A model generated the notes under the pieces. That model was not told the origin of the DNA and made no database searches. It saw only the letters and a list, made by a program, of their open reading frames with translations. A stretch of 46,970 nt of DNA from an uncultured bacterium (GTDB lineage Bacteria > Planctomycetota > UBA8108 > UBA1146). Both the position numbers and the translations under genes were made by a program. This document shows, in pieces, positions 45,041 to 46,970 of this stretch. The stretch is taken from assembly GCA_913056395.1 (NCBI GenBank), contig CAJXMG010000021.1, positions 1-46,970 on the forward strand, given 5' to 3'. Every line of letters begins with the position of its first letter. Position 1 is the stretch's first letter.

Positions 45041-45570
45041 TACTCTCCTCGTCTCGAAGGGACACTTCGGAGGTTCTTTGAGGATCTAGGAGCTATCCGA
45101 CTCTTCGACCCGCGCGGAATGACTCCGAACAGGGGGGGAAATTACAAAGTTGAAACAATCCGGAAACAGGCAGGCCTGGAACTCGGGGGAGACCAGGTCA
45201 CATGATCCCGGGGGACGATTGACTGAATGTCGTGCGAGAAGAGGAATGTGCAGGAAGGGATGCTCCTGCGGTTTGGAATCCGAAGACTCCTGTGCTGGTG
45301 CTTCAAAGTTACAGATCGTTACCGAAACTGTCTACGGCGATTCTGTGACTGCACCTGAAAGTGGAATCAACACTTCCACTCCATGGCATGCAAAGGTCGC
45401 AATCTATCCCCCACTCTCGGCAGCGATTGCCGAATCCCGGAATCGGTTGCCGATTTCAACTGGCGATAAAAACCTCAACGGGGAATCGTCACCCCAAAAG
45501 AGAACCTGGGCCCACTTTGAAGTACGAATTTTCACCGGGATATTTTTCCGGAATGGAATTGTTCAAAACA
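45041..45570. other. Long non-coding upstream region
   Basis: 530 bases upstream of the 611-aa gene. A plus-strand 168-codon frame crosses it but has no family resemblance and runs through the terminator downstream, so I do not call it. No recognised RNA element; the promoter of the 611-aa gene must lie here. Confidence 0.5.
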
Positions 45571-45611
45571 AAAAAACAGGCCCGGAACCCTGGGGATTCC
45601 GAGCCTGTTTT
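45571..45611 (-). terminator. Intrinsic terminator for the truncated right-edge gene
   Basis: Arms AACAGGCCCGGAA and TTCCGAGCCTGTT pair with one mismatch around a CCCTGGGGA loop, flanked by A-rich left and T-rich right sides, so it could work in both directions. It lies 46 bases past the stop at 45657. Confidence 0.85.
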
Positions 45612-45656
45612 GATCATATGGTTCGATTCGGCCACTCAAGAGGCCTCACCGCGTGA

Positions 45657-46970
45657 TCAGGGGCAGTAAGAGGTTGCTTCACAATCAGCTCCTCCAACCG
45701 CTCCACAATCCGGGAACGGAGCAGAGGGCATCGGTCCGTCAAGAAGGCGGTAGCTGATGATGAAGACAGCATCTCCTGCATCGTACTTGGCATCTTCATT
45801 GGCATCACAAGCAGCAACACATGTACCGGAAGGCCCTTGAAGGAAGAGCTCGTTCAGAATCCAGATACCGTCTGCGATGTTGACCTTGTTGTCACCATTA
45901 CAGTTACCGCGAATGAACGGAATGTCGAACACGGGCTGCAAGGTGATGGTTCCGTCGATGAGAGCCGGCTCAATGGAGGAACCGTTGACGACGACAACGT
46001 TGTCGACGGGAGGGCTTCCCAGAGTGCTGGTCCATGCAAGGGAAGTATCGATGGAATCGGTTCCGGTGAGCGCTCCGGCAACGGTGGAGTAATCCACGGA
46101 AACCACGTCCAGCTCGGAATCGAAGGCGAGGGTGTTTCCACCGGTGAAGCTGTATACGACACCAATCGTCCAGCCGTCGGCAAAAATTCCACCCTCGGCA
46201 AAATCGGCGTCGAAAGGCAGCGTTGCGGTCACTGTGGTCGGCTCCAAGACGGCACTGTCGTTAGCGACTCCCATGGAGAAACCCTGACTGGGGTTGGGGA
46301 AAGCCGCACCAAGTGCACTGTTGTCCACCTCAGCGATGCTGAAGGTGGAAGTGAAAGAAGCGGATCCGGTGTTGCCATCGTAGTTCACAGACTGACTCGG
46401 AGCATTGAAGTTGAACTCGGGGCCAGGAATCGAGAAGGGCTCTAGAGTAATGGTGCCATCCTCAAGTGTCGGAGCGATGGAGCCTCCACCCACCACGATC
46501 ACATTTTCCACCGGCGGCGTTCCAAGGTCATTGCTCCATGTAAGGTTGGTCAACACGTTGTCGGTCGACCCGATCAAGCCTCCGGCAACAGTGTCGTAAT
46601 CGACACTGACAACGTCGACCGGAGCGTCAAATGCCAGAGTATTGGCACCGGTAAAGCTGTAGACGACCCCAAGGGTCCAGCCATTTGCAAGAAGATTCGA
46701 CTCTGCGAAATCAGCAGAGAAGGGCAGTGATACATTGACCGCCAATGCCGTCAGAAGGGAGTCATCATTTGAAAGACCCATGGAGAAGCCCTGAGTTGGA
46801 TTCGGGAACGGAGCCCCCTGAGCAGAGTTATCGACCTCGGAAACGGAGATGGCTGCGGTAAAGGAGCCAATTCCAGTGTTTCCGTCAAAGGTCACAGAAT
46901 CACTTGGGGCAGAGTAAACGTACTCCGGACCGGGAACTCCCACCACTTCGATGGCTCCGGAGTTCTGGGT
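45657..46970 (-). CDS. Exported cohesin/dockerin-like protein, 3' part only (runs off right edge)
   Basis: The frame is open to the window end, so the N-terminus is missing; at least 437 residues are visible. It contains two tandem cohesin-like modules of about 150 residues, nearly alike (QGFSMGLSNDDSLLTALAVN and QGFSMGVANDSAVLEPTTVT; GWTLGVVYSFTGANTLAFD and GWTIGVVYSFTGGNTLAFD), and part of another to the left. The dockerin-like end (RGNCNGDNKVNIADGIWILN; ACDANEDAKYDAGDAVFIIS; ending CEATSYCP) is almost the same as in the 434-aa protein at 41838, showing duplication around the 611-aa gene. Confidence 0.82.
   Translation of the reverse strand, partial: TQNSGAIEVVGVPGPEYVYSAPSDSVTFDGNTGIGSFTAAISVSEVDNSAQGAPFPNPTQGFSMGLSNDDSLLTALAVNVSLPFSADFAESNLLANGWTLGVVYSFTGANTLAFDAPVDVVSVDYDTVAGGLIGSTDNVLTNLTWSNDLGTPPVENVIVVGGGSIAPTLEDGTITLEPFSIPGPEFNFNAPSQSVNYDGNTGSASFTSTFSIAEVDNSALGAAFPNPSQGFSMGVANDSAVLEPTTVTATLPFDADFAEGGIFADGWTIGVVYSFTGGNTLAFDSELDVVSVDYSTVAGALTGTDSIDTSLAWTSTLGSPPVDNVVVVNGSSIEPALIDGTITLQPVFDIPFIRGNCNGDNKVNIADGIWILNELFLQGPSGTCVAACDANEDAKYDAGDAVFIISYRLLDGPMPSAPFPDCGAVGGADCEATSYCP

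Noticed and set aside
45150-45656. 168-codon plus-strand frame upstream of the 611-aa gene
   Set aside because: It runs through a clear terminator hairpin and has irregular composition with no motif.

Overview
The window looks like chromosomal DNA of a GC-rich, Gram-negative-type bacterium, most plausibly a member or relative of the Planctomycetota. That placement is an inference from gene style: DUF1080 lipoprotein, large secreted proteins with cohesin-like and dockerin-like modules, a TonB-like linker fused to a prenyltransferase/squalene-cyclase-like toroid domain, and a sigma-54 activator beside an HD-GYP regulator. No rRNA or tRNA gene was seen to confirm it. Genes are dense, often overlap by 4 nt (ATGA), and several use GTG, TTG or even CTG starts.

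Left part (1-3460): a truncated TPR-type protein, an acyl-lipid/acyl-CoA desaturase overlapping a DUF1080 lipoprotein, and an AT-richer P-domain lipoprotein followed by a decayed copy of its own C-terminus and a strong terminator.

Aromatic-CoA island (3461-11490): on the minus strand panD, then the 2Fe-2S, molybdopterin and FAD/4Fe-4S subunits of a 4-hydroxybenzoyl-CoA-reductase-like enzyme. Divergently on the plus strand lie boxC and boxB of aerobic benzoyl-CoA epoxidation, closed by a terminator. Together these would remove the para-hydroxyl group of 4-hydroxybenzoyl-CoA to give benzoyl-CoA, which BoxB epoxidises and BoxC opens. BoxA and a CoA ligase are not in the window. The Mo subunit has Gln where the family has its catalytic Glu.

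Middle (11500-22590): a GH3/NagZ-like glycosidase, a HEAT-repeat-like protein, an archaeal-type (type II) GAPDH-like dehydrogenase, a 1318-aa Gly-rich lipoprotein, a membrane-anchored toroid protein and a GspC/PDZ-like membrane protein.

Housekeeping and signalling block, all minus strand (36306 to 22621): radC, a metallophosphoesterase that must start at CTG, yidC, a divergent mnmE, nrdR, an unrecognised 432-aa protein, smc, a degenerate NtrC-like AAA+ protein, a receiver-HD-GYP regulator and a sigma-54 activator with a variant GAFTGA loop. The last three genes are translationally coupled.

Right part (36413-46970), all minus strand: four large exported proteins built from cohesin-like, FG-GAP-like, Fn3-like and IPT modules and ending in Cys-containing dockerin-like EF-hand pairs. 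Three of the four have a strong terminator downstream. The last gene runs off the window.
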